From Bernardetia sp. (GTDB taxonomy: Bacteria > Bacteroidota > Bacteroidia > Cytophagales > Bernardetiaceae), in the NCBI GenBank assembly GCA_020630575.1, contig JAHDBD010000010.1:113363-177362 (forward strand): a DNA stretch of 64,000 bases, read 5' to 3'. Positions 1 through 8,626 of the stretch are shown piece by piece. Each line of letters opens with the position of its first letter. Positions within the stretch are counted from its first letter, which is position 1. Both the position numbers and the translations under genes were made by a program. Under the pieces are notes generated by a model. It was not told the origin of the DNA. It searched no databases and worked only from the letters and a program-made list of their open reading frames with translations.

Positions 1-42
1 TTATTTTATATGAATTGATTTTTTTTATGAATTTCTAATTGT

Positions 43-756
43 TTATTGAGGACCACCACCAAAAGGAATACGAACTCCAAAATTAGCTCTCCAAAAATGG
101 TGTAAGTGAGGTGTATAAGCTGTTACATTCGAAACATAGTCTTTGAAACGATAAGAACCACCACCTTCAGCAAAAATATAAAAAGAACCTGTATAAACTT
201 CTGCACCAATTCCAGCATTCAAACTTAAAAGCCAAAACTGTTGGTCTTGAAAGTAATTACCCTCTGGAAAAACACGAAAACCATCATTAGGCTCATAATC
301 TTTTAATGTCCAGTCAATTGTATACATTCCTCCACTCATTCCACCATAAGTATAAAAGCCTCCTCTGTCATTATAAGCTCCAAAAAGATAATAACGCAAA
401 TTAGCACTTAGTTCAGCACCTGTACTTTTGCTAGTAATAATATCAGAATATACAAATTCACCACGTTTTGTTCCTAACATATATGAGCCTTCCAAAGTAA
501 GAGCTGTTTTATAACTTATCCCTATATTTAGTCGTGCCTCTAGTCCAGCAAAGGGAGGGAAATCTTCTACTTTTCCAAAAGGAAAACGATCTTCTTCACC
601 TGCAATAAATTTTTGATAACGTGCAGCCACACTCATGCTAACTTGAGCTTGTAGTTGGTTAGTAGAAAAAATAAGAACTGCTACAAAGAGCATTAGAAAT
701 ATCCCTATTTTTTTGAGAGAGATAGAAAAAGGAGTTGAAGTCATAATTGCAAACAT
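43..756 (-). CDS. Outer-membrane beta-barrel protein, porin-like
   Basis: This 237-residue protein has an N-terminal signal peptide (hydrophobic core at about residues 18-34, ending in LQAQ) and then alternating short stretches rich in Tyr, Phe and Gly. Such stretches are typical of small beta-barrel proteins, for example LEASYML-like strands and YIFAEGGGSYRF. The last strand ends FGVRIPFGGGPQ, which fits a barrel without a globular tail. It is probably an outer-membrane barrel of the OmpW/OprF-like size class; the ligand is unknown. Met5 is an equally good start. The gene stands alone at the window edge, and the 410 bp upstream separates it from a divergent hypothetical gene. Confidence 0.7.
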   Translation of the reverse strand: MFAIMTSTPFSISLKKIGIFLMLFVAVLIFSTNQLQAQVSMSVAARYQKFIAGEEDRFPFGKVEDFPPFAGLEARLNIGISYKTALTLEGSYMLGTKRGEFVYSDIITSKSTGAELSANLRYYLFGAYNDRGGFYTYGGMSGGMYTIDWTLKDYEPNDGFRVFPEGNYFQDQQFWLLSLNAGIGAEVYTGSFYIFAEGGGSYRFKDYVSNVTAYTPHLHHFWRANFGVRIPFGGGPQ

Positions 757-1166
757 AATATGGAATATGGATTGTTTTATTTTGTTTTTTGTAGTGATTT
801 ATTTTTTCGTATTCTAAACAAATTCTATAACAAAAGATTTTTAAAGGTTGTTTTTTATAATTAACAAAATTAGTTTGGTGTAGTAAGACCATTCAAATTA
901 ATCGTAGTTTTATAAAATATTTGGTAAAACTAATAATTTTCTTTCATTTTTCTGTCCTAATTATCAAAATTTGCTCAAAATTTGCTTCAAAAATAAGAAA
1001 GCAGTTTTGGCTATCCTATAAGTTGTGTCTTATTAAAAAGCCTTAATAAAAGAACGTCATTTATCACAATTTATTGAAAACGTATTACTATTAAACTATA
1101 ATATAAATTATTTCTCTAGCAATTTGTTAGTTTTCACATCAAATTTATCTCAAATCCTATACCTTA
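757..1166. other. Intergenic region between divergent genes
   Basis: This 410-bp AT-rich stretch separates two divergently transcribed genes and should hold both promoters. I see no convincing small gene, tRNA or strong hairpin in it. A 77-codon open frame on the minus strand here has no family features and is best read as chance. Confidence 0.5.
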
Positions 1167-1742
1167 ATGAACCATCCTAAAAACATTTCTAACACAACTT
1201 TGACAAAAGTAACCTCTATTACAGCAGAACAAGAAATAAAAGCACAAAATAAAAGATTACGAATTTTATCTTTAGGATTCATTTTTAGTGTTTTCTTAAC
1301 TTTATTGATTTGCTTTTCTAGCCAAGCACAAAGCGCAGATAAAAATAAATACCTAGCTACTTTTCAAGACAAAACTTATATTGGACTTGCAACAGAAGAC
1401 AATATAGAAATTATTTATACACAATGTGGTGAGCCTATAAGCACTTTCTATTTTGATGTCAGCAATGGAGAACCTATGTTTGTAATGGCAGGTTTGTATG
1501 ATATTATGATGTATCAACTTACTTCCGTAAAAAAAGAAAATAATAAGTATATTTTGACTTATAATGATACAAAAGGACAAAAACAAGTGGCGCAATTAGA
1601 AACAGAATCTAATAATGAGAAAATATACATCATCTTTGAAGGAATGAAAATGGGCTTTGCTGTAAAAGAGAAAATGAGCATATATAAACTCTCTAATGAT
1701 TGTGAGGAGATGAGATTATCTAATCCAAACAAGAAAAAATAG
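1167..1742 (+). CDS. Hypothetical membrane-anchored or exported protein
   Basis: I do not recognise this 191-residue protein. About 30 polar residues precede one hydrophobic segment (residues 32-54) that ends in SSQAQ, like a signal peptide with an unusually long n-region. The remaining 135 residues are predicted to be extracytoplasmic and rich in beta strands, with a lone Cys at TQCGEP and another in NDCEE that could pair. The C-terminus is basic (NPNKKK). The gene at 28565-29374 has the same layout of a long cytoplasmic lead, one hydrophobic segment and an AQ-type site. A strong terminator follows directly, so the gene is probably monocistronic. Confidence 0.6.
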   Translation: MNHPKNISNTTLTKVTSITAEQEIKAQNKRLRILSLGFIFSVFLTLLICFSSQAQSADKNKYLATFQDKTYIGLATEDNIEIIYTQCGEPISTFYFDVSNGEPMFVMAGLYDIMMYQLTSVKKENNKYILTYNDTKGQKQVAQLETESNNEKIYIIFEGMKMGFAVKEKMSIYKLSNDCEEMRLSNPNKKK

Positions 1743-1772
1743 AGTTTAAAAAAAAGATATTTGAAAAAAAAC

Positions 1773-1805
1773 AAAAAAGTTGCAGTAAAAATGCAACTTT
1801 TTTTT
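1773..1805 (+). terminator. Rho-independent terminator
   Basis: A 12-bp A/T-flanked stem built on AGTTGCA and TGCAACT encloses a 7-nt loop and is followed by a run of T. It lies 30 bp after the stop of the preceding hypothetical gene. Confidence 0.85.
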
Positions 1806-1858
1806 GTGCTTTGAGTATAAATACATAGATTTACGATGTATTAAAAATCTATGTAAAA

Positions 1859-2212
1859 ATGAAGACAAATCCAACCACCGAATTACTCAAAGGAACACTA
1901 ACTACAATCATACTGCGATTGCTTTCCGAAAAAGGCAAAATGTATGGTTATGAGTTAGCACAATGCGTCAAAGAAACTACTAATGGCAAAGTATTGATAA
2001 AAGAAGGTTCTCTTTATCCTGCTCTTCACAAACTAGAAGCTGATGGCTTAATTGAATGTGAAAAAATGATGATAGGAAAGCGAGTGCGAAAATATTATCA
2101 TCTTACACCAGCAGGCGAAACAGCAACTGCCAAGGCAATCAACGAACTTTTAGAGTTTTTGAGTACAATCCATCATCTAATTACTACTGAACCAATTTAT
2201 GGTAACACTTAA
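1859..2212 (+). CDS. PadR-family transcriptional regulator
   Basis: This 117-residue protein is a short (s1-class) PadR repressor. The winged helix spans about residues 8-85. It shows the family signature GTLTTIILRLLSEKGKMYGY near the N-terminus, the SLYPALHKLEADGLIE recognition helix, and KYYHLTPAGE in the wing. A C-terminal helix (residues 85-110) would dimerise. Its stop overlaps the start of the next gene by 14 bp, so the two are translationally coupled. PadR proteins usually repress their own operon, so it probably controls the downstream membrane protein. The inducer is unknown. Confidence 0.92.
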   Translation: MKTNPTTELLKGTLTTIILRLLSEKGKMYGYELAQCVKETTNGKVLIKEGSLYPALHKLEADGLIECEKMMIGKRVRKYYHLTPAGETATAKAINELLEFLSTIHHLITTEPIYGNT

Positions 2213-2816
2213 TGAAAATCAAGTAGAACTAATTTGTGAACGTATTTTTAAAAACTCTCTTCAAGATACTGATTTGCAAGACAGTTTGTTAGACCACTTT
2301 TGTTGCTTTGTAGAAAGCAAAATGAGTGAAGGCTTTTCTTTTGAGGAAAGCATCAAAGAGGCTTCTGTTTCTATTGCCCCCAATGGAGTTAGCGAAATAG
2401 AAGAAGAGTTATTTTTTATTATTCATTTCAAAACCCAACTTACTATGAAACGTATCTTGTATTTTTCTAGCTTTATTACAGCTTTTACGCTTTCTATTTA
2501 TTTGCTTTTCAAGCATTTACATTTACCTTATGCTAATACCTTATTACAGATAGGTAATATTAGTTTGCTCTTTTTTGTTTTGCCTAGTTTGGCTACTTTA
2601 GCTTTTCGTAATCGCACAAGCCTTGTAATGATGGACAAAATCAGACTTTTTATAGGTCTTTTTGCTGGAAGTTTGATAAGTATCGGAATGATTTTCAAAG
2701 GATTACATTTCCCTTACTCAAGCATTTTATTTGCTGTTGGTTGTGGTATTTTTGCCTGTATTTTTCTGCCTATTTTCTTTTATCAGCTCTATCAAAAATC
2801 AGTTCGGTTAGCTTAA
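2199..2816 (+). CDS. PadR-linked membrane protein with duplicated FKxLHxPY motif
   Basis: This 205-residue protein has a cytoplasmic N-terminal helical module (residues 1-75) containing LLDHFCCFVESKM and FSFEESIKEA. Bacteroidota often couple such a module to PadR regulators. Four transmembrane helices follow. Two helices begin with nearly the same motif, FKHLHLPYANTLL and FKGLHFPYSSILF, so the membrane part is an internal duplication. The motif resembles the FKxxHWP start of GldL-type helices. The ATG lies inside the padR gene, which supports co-expression. The function is unknown; it is probably a membrane sensor or stress protein under PadR control. Confidence 0.75.
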   Translation: MVTLNENQVELICERIFKNSLQDTDLQDSLLDHFCCFVESKMSEGFSFEESIKEASVSIAPNGVSEIEEELFFIIHFKTQLTMKRILYFSSFITAFTLSIYLLFKHLHLPYANTLLQIGNISLLFFVLPSLATLAFRNRTSLVMMDKIRLFIGLFAGSLISIGMIFKGLHFPYSSILFAVGCGIFACIFLPIFFYQLYQKSVRLA

Positions 2817-2830
2817 CCTAATTCTATTAG

Positions 2831-2877
2831 TAGCCTTCTAAAATTTATTTCTTGCAAAGAGTAGAAGGCTATTTTTT
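2831..2877 (+). terminator. Rho-independent terminator of the padR operon
   Basis: A perfect 10-bp stem (TAGCCTTCTA with TAGAAGGCTA) and a 21-nt loop are followed by TTTTTT. It lies just after the PadR-linked membrane protein gene. Confidence 0.85.
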
Positions 2878-2967
2878 ACCTCTTTATTTTCTAATAAAAA
2901 TTTCTCAGAGTAATAATCAGTTTATTTCTTTGGCTGGGATACTATTGTCTTCTAAAAAATACTTCTT

Positions 2968-4662
2968 ATGAAAAAATTATCTTTAATCTATCTGGTTTGT
3001 TTTTTTCTCATTCTATCATTTTGTTTAATTACTAGAACTACTTTTTCTCAAAATTATTTCACAAACTGGAAATCAAGAATTGATTCTATCCTTCAAAAAA
3101 ATACTCAAAATCAAGATTTAGGTGTTACTATTGGGATTACTCAACAAGGAAAATTAGCATATCACAATTATACAGGTTTAGCAAATTTAGAATATCAAGT
3201 TCCATTTAATGACAGTACCGTTTTTGGCTTAGCTTCAGTTACTAAGCAATTTACGGCTGCTTGTATTGCAGTTTTAGAAAAAAAACAACTTTTAAGTGTA
3301 GAAGATGATGTTCGAAAATATATTCCAGAACTTCTTTTTTATGGTGATACAATCAGAATAAAACATTTACTCAATCATACAAGTGGAATTCGTAATCATA
3401 ATATACTTCTGAGCTTACAAGGATTTGATTATCAACATAGAGGTTATACCAATAAAATGATTGAGAATTTGATGTTTCGTCAGCGTGGAGTAAATGATAT
3501 TGCAGGAAAAAAATTGTTGTATTCGAATACTAATTATGTCTTTTTGGCTCTGATTATAGAGCGAGTTTCTAATCAACCAATTTCAGAGTTTGCAAAAAAA
3601 GAAATTTTTGAACCTTTAGGAATGAATGCTACATTTTATCAAAGTGATTTAGAAAATATTATCCCTAATAAAGCCTGTGGATATTATTTTACTGGTAAAG
3701 TATATAAAAATCCAAAATCACTTACCTTGTGTGTAGGAGCAGGAGGCGTAGGGAGTACCATTTCAGATATGTCAAAATGGTCTGAAATATTTTTAGATGA
3801 AACACATAAGTTTTCTTATATTTCAAAATTTCTAACTACAAAAGATATTCTCAATAATGGTTCTTCAATTACACAAGCTCGTGGAATCTTTGTTTGGGAA
3901 TTTGAAGGAAATACTTTAATAGGACACGGAGGAAGAGATGTAGGAATGCGTTCCTATTTTGTTTGTATACCTAAAAAAGAGTTGGCAATTATGGTTTATA
4001 CCAATTCTGAACATATTAATGCTCAAGCAATTGCTTTTGAAATTTTGGAAGTGCTAACAGAAAAAAATGGAAAACTAGATAAAAAAGAAGTTGTTGCTTA
4101 TCAATATTCCAAAGAGAAGCTATCATCATTCGTTGGTGATTATCAAGAAAAAAATAGTGATTTATTAATGAGTTTTTTTATAGAAAATGATACCTTAAAA
4201 GTCAGAACAAGTATGGGAAAAATGGCTGTTCCATTACTTTCTGATTCCAAAAATATATTTTATCGTCAAAACAGCAAAAATGTAGTCTATAATTTTTATA
4301 ACATTTTTGAACATAATAAAAACTCTGATTTTGATTTGAGTGTAGATTTTGGTGAAGCAAGATTTTATTTTGAGAAAATAGAGTTATTTCCCAAAGAAAA
4401 AATCAATGAAAGCGATTATATAGGAGAATTTTATTCTGACGAACTTGATGTAACTTACAAAATTATTGAAGACAACAATAATTTAATTCTTTCTTTTCCA
4501 AATAATGAAGACATAAAGTTATTTTCAAGAAGAGAAAATGAATTTGGAACAAATCAAAAAGTGCGACTTTCTTTTCAGAGAAATAAAAAAGGAAAAATAA
4601 TTTCTTTCAAAGTAGCAGCAGAAGGAACAGTAAAAGATATTTTATTTATAAAGGTATTTTGA
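2968..4662 (+). CDS. Serine hydrolase, beta-lactamase/DD-peptidase family
   Basis: This 564-residue exported protein has a signal peptide (residues 1-28). Its penicillin-binding-like domain (about 35-370) carries the three expected motifs: SVTK with catalytic Ser90 and Lys93, YSNTNY as the Y-x-N motif, and GHGG in place of K-T-G. The extra C-terminal region (about 380-564) is beta-rich, like the lipocalin-like tails of class C/EstB relatives. The substrate could be a peptidoglycan peptide, a D-amino-acid peptide or an ester; the sequence does not decide. No transporter or cell-wall gene lies nearby. Confidence 0.88.
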   Translation: MKKLSLIYLVCFFLILSFCLITRTTFSQNYFTNWKSRIDSILQKNTQNQDLGVTIGITQQGKLAYHNYTGLANLEYQVPFNDSTVFGLASVTKQFTAACIAVLEKKQLLSVEDDVRKYIPELLFYGDTIRIKHLLNHTSGIRNHNILLSLQGFDYQHRGYTNKMIENLMFRQRGVNDIAGKKLLYSNTNYVFLALIIERVSNQPISEFAKKEIFEPLGMNATFYQSDLENIIPNKACGYYFTGKVYKNPKSLTLCVGAGGVGSTISDMSKWSEIFLDETHKFSYISKFLTTKDILNNGSSITQARGIFVWEFEGNTLIGHGGRDVGMRSYFVCIPKKELAIMVYTNSEHINAQAIAFEILEVLTEKNGKLDKKEVVAYQYSKEKLSSFVGDYQEKNSDLLMSFFIENDTLKVRTSMGKMAVPLLSDSKNIFYRQNSKNVVYNFYNIFEHNKNSDFDLSVDFGEARFYFEKIELFPKEKINESDYIGEFYSDELDVTYKIIEDNNNLILSFPNNEDIKLFSRRENEFGTNQKVRLSFQRNKKGKIISFKVAAEGTVKDILFIKVF

Positions 4663-4801
4663 TAAAGCATCAACTATAAAAAAAATGTAAAACTTATTTT
4701 TGAAAAAAATCAAGCCTATCAATAGCCATTTTTTTTCTTAATTTTGAAGGATTAAAATTATTCCTCTTTTCCCTCCTATTTTAAGAAAAAAGAAAGTTTA
4801 T

Positions 4802-5884
4802 ATGTTCATTATAAAAGATAGTACACTTAAAGAATTTGTTATTGATGTTTTTATTCAAATGGGTTGTCCAAAAGATGATGCTCTTTTGGCTGCTGATGTT
4901 TTATTAGCTGCTGATTTGCGTGGTGTAGACTCTCATGGAGTTGCTCGTCTGACAGGCTATGTCCGTTTGTGGGAAGCTGGTCGTATAAATCCTACTCCAA
5001 ACTGGAAAGTTACTTATCAAACTCCAAGTACAGCTACCATTGATGGCGATGCTGGTTTGGGTTTAGTTATTGCTCCAAAAGCAATGCAAGTAGCTATTGA
5101 AAAGGCTGAAAATGTAGGCTCTGGATGGATTTCTGTTAAAAATTCAAATCATTTCGGAATCGCAGGCTATCATTCTATGCTTGCAGCAGAAAAAGATATG
5201 ATAGGTTGGGCAATGACAAATGCAAGTCCATTGGTTGCTCCTACACATTCAAAAGAGCGCATGTTAGGAACAAATCCGATTGCAATAGCTATCCCAGCAG
5301 GAGAAGAAAATGATTTTGTGGCTGATTTTGCCACAACAACTGTAGCCAATGGAAAATTAGAAATTTTACAACGAAAAAACGAAGATGCTCCTAATGGTTG
5401 GGTGCAAGACAAAGATGGAAATACTACCAATAATGCTGCTGCTTTAAAAGAAGGAGGCGCACTTTTACCTTTAGGCTCTGATCCAATGCGAAGCAATCAT
5501 AAAGGATATTGTTTGGGTTCGGCTGTCGATATTCTTTCGGCTGTACTTTCTGGGGCTGGTTATGGACCTTGGGCACCTCCATTTGTTAGCTTTTTACCTT
5601 TGCCATCTGACCCTGTGGGACAAGGTTTGGGGCATTTTTTGGGTGCAATGAGAGTAGATGGTTTCCGTCCAAAAGAAGAATTCAAATCTCACATGGATAA
5701 TTGGATTCGTCGTTTTAAAAATGCTACTCCTATTGATGATTCTCAAAGAGTAATTATTCCAGGAGAGCCTGAATTAGAAAATAAAGCCTATCGCCTTAAA
5801 AATGGAATTCCTCTTTTAGAACCTGTCGTAAAAGATTTGGAAGAAGTAGCTAAAAAATTGAAGTTAGAAAAGTTGAAATTTTGA
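4802..5884 (+). CDS. Ldh-family NAD(P)-dependent malate/lactate oxidoreductase
   Basis: This 360-residue protein belongs to the Ldh_2 family (malate, L-sulfolactate and ureidoglycolate dehydrogenases), which has its own fold unrelated to classical LDH. Family marks are SHGVARL near residue 40, NSNHFGIAGYH near 115-125, LGTNPIAIAIP near 155, DFATTTVANGK for the cofactor region, and GYCLGSAVDILSAVLSGA near 230. It should interconvert a 2-hydroxy acid and a 2-oxo acid with NAD(P). It is full length and soluble. The substrate cannot be read from the sequence. It is probably monocistronic, with a hairpin terminator downstream. Confidence 0.9.
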   Translation: MFIIKDSTLKEFVIDVFIQMGCPKDDALLAADVLLAADLRGVDSHGVARLTGYVRLWEAGRINPTPNWKVTYQTPSTATIDGDAGLGLVIAPKAMQVAIEKAENVGSGWISVKNSNHFGIAGYHSMLAAEKDMIGWAMTNASPLVAPTHSKERMLGTNPIAIAIPAGEENDFVADFATTTVANGKLEILQRKNEDAPNGWVQDKDGNTTNNAAALKEGGALLPLGSDPMRSNHKGYCLGSAVDILSAVLSGAGYGPWAPPFVSFLPLPSDPVGQGLGHFLGAMRVDGFRPKEEFKSHMDNWIRRFKNATPIDDSQRVIIPGEPELENKAYRLKNGIPLLEPVVKDLEEVAKKLKLEKLKF

Positions 5885-5923
5885 TAGTCTAATCAATTTT
5901 AAATATATATTTACTTTCTCTAT

Positions 5924-5962
5924 AGCACACAAACTTGATACAGAATTGTTTGTGTGCTTCTT
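5924..5962 (+). terminator. Hairpin terminator after the Ldh gene
   Basis: A perfect 11-bp stem (AGCACACAAAC with GTTTGTGTGCT) and a 13-nt loop are followed by a T-rich tail, 40 bp after the oxidoreductase stop. Confidence 0.7.
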
Positions 5963-6054
5963 TATTTAAAAAAATAGGCGCAGGATAATTTATAATTAAA
6001 TTTTTAGTAATTTTAGTTTGAAAAAATAATATCAATAGAATTGGAGTTGTAAAA

Positions 6055-7896
6055 ATGACTGTAGAGAATATAGAACTAGACAAAGAAAATATAGAGTTTA
6101 ATAATGCTTTAGACCTTATTAAACATACCGAAAAAACTATTTATCTGACTGGAAAAGCAGGAACAGGAAAAACTACTTTCTTGAAATACCTCAAAACGAC
6201 CATTAATAAAAACATGGTCATTGTTGCGCCTACAGGTGTGGCTGCTATCAATGCAGGTGGACAAACAATACATTCATTTTTTCAGATAGCTCCTAGCTTG
6301 TATGTTCCGAATGACAAACGCCTGAGAAAAGACTCTAAAATGGGCGATGAGGATAAAAGCACTATTTTCGAACACTTTGTTTACTCTAAAGAAAAGCGAA
6401 AAATTATTACTAGTTTAGAGATTTTGGTTATAGATGAAGTTTCGATGGTGCGTTGTGATTTATTGGACGTAATAGATCGACTTTTACGTATTTTTCGCAA
6501 AAAAGAAACCGTTCCTTTTGGTGGTGTTCAGGTTCTTTTGATTGGTGATACCTTTCAACTTCCTCCAGTCATGAAAGATGAACATAAAGAAATTTTAATG
6601 GAATATTATGAGAGTGAATTCTTTTTTAGCTCAAAAGTAATTCAACAAATAGAACCTATTTATATAGAACTCAAAAAAATATACCGTCAGAAAGACCAGC
6701 GTTTTATCAATCTTCTCAACAAAATAAGAAATAGCAATCTTACTTACGACCAATTGCAAGGTCTGAATACAAAATATGAACCTAATTTTGATTTTGAAAA
6801 ATATACAAACTGCATCATGCTTTGTACACACAATGAAAAAGTAAGTGAAATAAATGCTGAAAAATTAGCTCGTCTGACTACTTCTTTACAAACCTTTAAT
6901 GCTACTGTAGAAGAAGAATTTCCAGATAAAAACTTTCCAACTAACAGAAATCTTGAACTAAAAATTAATGCTCAAGTGATGTTTGTCAAAAACGATAAAG
7001 ACAAAAAATATTACAATGGAAAAATTGGGAAAATAATACGAGTAGAAGGTGAAAAAATAATTATAGAAGATGAAGCAAAAAATCAAATTGAGGTAGAACA
7101 ACAAGTTTGGAAAAATATAAAATACAAATGGAACGACGAAAAAGGAAAAATAGAAGAAGAAGAGCTGGGTTCTTTTACGCAGTATCCTATAAAACTAGCG
7201 TGGGCAATTACAGTTCATAAAAGTCAAGGACTTACATTCGAAAAAATAATTGCCGATGTGGGAAATGCTTTTGCAGCAGGTCAGGTTTATGTTGCGTTAA
7301 GTCGCTGTACTTCTTTTGAAGGATTGGTTTTGGCTTCTCCAATTCCTCACAGAGCTATCAAAACCGATAAAAGAGTGATGGCATTTGCTAAAACAGAAAC
7401 CTCAAAAGCTGCCATTTCGCAAGAAATAAATGACGGAAAAGCAGATTTTTATTATAAAAAAACAAGACAAGCAGCCAAAAGGAAAGATTTTGAAGGTGTC
7501 TATGATAATTTTATACAAGCCTTAGACTATCGAAACGACATCAAAACGGAAGATTTTAGAAAACACTTTTTGTTTTGGGCAGAAAAACTGACTGCATCTC
7601 AGCCAGTTCAAGAGAAACAAGAAGTAAAAGTAGAGCCAACACAAGAAAAAAAGAAAAAGGAGCAAGAAGTTCATCAAAAAATCAAACCTAAAAAAATTGT
7701 CCCTGTAAAATTATCTATTACCAAAGAAGTCAAAAAAACTAAAGAAAATACCTATAAACGTTGGACTATAAAAGAGGAAGCCCAGCTCAAAGATTTATTT
7801 CATATAGGACATACTATAAAAGAAATAACCAAAATAATGGGAAGAGATAAAGATGCAATTATTTCTAGATTGCATAAAATAGAATTGAAGAAATGA
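6055..7896 (+). CDS. PIF1-like superfamily 1B DNA helicase
   Basis: This 613-residue protein has the PIF1/RecD2 helicase core. Walker A is GKAGTGKT (33-40), APTGVAAINAGGQTIHSFF is motif Ia, VIDEVSMV is Walker B, GDTFQLPPV is motif III, and AWAITVHKSQGLTFEK with YVALSRCTSFEGL are motifs V-VI. It should unwind DNA 5'-3' in replication or repair. After about residue 480 a KE-rich linker leads to a terminal helical segment (about 568-613, KRWTIKEEAQL...GRDKDAIISRL) that looks like a SANT/Myb-type or HTH DNA-binding module. The ATGA overlap couples it to the lipoprotein gene downstream. Confidence 0.9.
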   Translation: MTVENIELDKENIEFNNALDLIKHTEKTIYLTGKAGTGKTTFLKYLKTTINKNMVIVAPTGVAAINAGGQTIHSFFQIAPSLYVPNDKRLRKDSKMGDEDKSTIFEHFVYSKEKRKIITSLEILVIDEVSMVRCDLLDVIDRLLRIFRKKETVPFGGVQVLLIGDTFQLPPVMKDEHKEILMEYYESEFFFSSKVIQQIEPIYIELKKIYRQKDQRFINLLNKIRNSNLTYDQLQGLNTKYEPNFDFEKYTNCIMLCTHNEKVSEINAEKLARLTTSLQTFNATVEEEFPDKNFPTNRNLELKINAQVMFVKNDKDKKYYNGKIGKIIRVEGEKIIIEDEAKNQIEVEQQVWKNIKYKWNDEKGKIEEEELGSFTQYPIKLAWAITVHKSQGLTFEKIIADVGNAFAAGQVYVALSRCTSFEGLVLASPIPHRAIKTDKRVMAFAKTETSKAAISQEINDGKADFYYKKTRQAAKRKDFEGVYDNFIQALDYRNDIKTEDFRKHFLFWAEKLTASQPVQEKQEVKVEPTQEKKKKEQEVHQKIKPKKIVPVKLSITKEVKKTKENTYKRWTIKEEAQLKDLFHIGHTIKEITKIMGRDKDAIISRLHKIELKK

Positions 7897-8624
7897 TTTA
7901 CAAAAAACTAATATATCTGTGTGTTCTACTATTTTTAATCTCTTGTAATTCAGAGCAAAAAATAAATGAGAATGTAAATACTAAAATAGAAATAGACTCT
8001 TCTTCTACAGAAACAATTGCAGATGGTATCAATGCAGATCAGAAGGAAAAAAGTACAAAAAAATGGAATTTAAGGAAACCAACAGACACTAAGAATGCCA
8101 AGGTTATAAGGATAATAAATATTATCTCTCAAAATGTGGATTATGCTCACGAAGGAGGAGGAAGAAAATCTGCAGATATAATGTCTTTAGTTTGGAATCT
8201 GGTTTATAATGACGATACAGTTAGTGATGAATTAAAATTTGAATTATTGCATATAATGTCATACTACAAGGAATCAGCTAGGAGACCATTTAGAGCTTAT
8301 CTTTTTAGTGAAATTGAGAAAGGTAATCCCAAAGTATTGGCTAATATAGAATTTGCGATACCTTTTATTTTATGCCATTATTGTCAATCTACAGAGATGG
8401 TCAAAATTATAAAAAATAAACCTAGACAATTAGAAAATGAAGATATCCCCCCCTATTATATAGAATACAATGAAAAAATATGGAAAATAATTGAGCAAGT
8501 TGATATAAGTAAAGAAGAAGACAAAATACTCAATTCCTCTAAGTCAAACAGTCTTATTATTGATTATTTGAAAAGAAAGTATCCTCAACTTCCTAAGTCA
8601 ATGCAGCACCCTTATCAATATTAA
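7893..8624 (+). CDS. Hypothetical lipoprotein
   Basis: This 243-residue protein starts with a type II signal sequence (MIYKKLIYLCVLLFLISC), so Cys18 should be lipidated. A low-complexity linker rich in Asn, Ser, Thr and Asp follows (residues 20-55), and then a mostly helical domain with no motif I know. Its start overlaps the stop of the PIF1-like helicase by 4 bp. A nuclear-type helicase and a surface lipoprotein are an odd pair, so the coupling may be positional only. It converges with the MFS gene with only 2 bp between stops and no visible terminator. Confidence 0.7.
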   Translation: MIYKKLIYLCVLLFLISCNSEQKINENVNTKIEIDSSSTETIADGINADQKEKSTKKWNLRKPTDTKNAKVIRIINIISQNVDYAHEGGGRKSADIMSLVWNLVYNDDTVSDELKFELLHIMSYYKESARRPFRAYLFSEIEKGNPKVLANIEFAIPFILCHYCQSTEMVKIIKNKPRQLENEDIPPYYIEYNEKIWKIIEQVDISKEEDKILNSSKSNSLIIDYLKRKYPQLPKSMQHPYQY

Positions 8625-8626
8625 AT

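Noticed and set aside
659..892. 77-codon minus-strand frame upstream of the barrel gene
   Set aside because: It overlaps the 5' end of the barrel gene, has low-complexity composition rich in Phe, Tyr, Asn and Lys, and shows no domain or signal pattern.
5170..5496. 108-codon minus-strand frame inside the Ldh gene
   Set aside because: It is fully antisense to a well-supported gene and has a composition dictated by that gene's codons.
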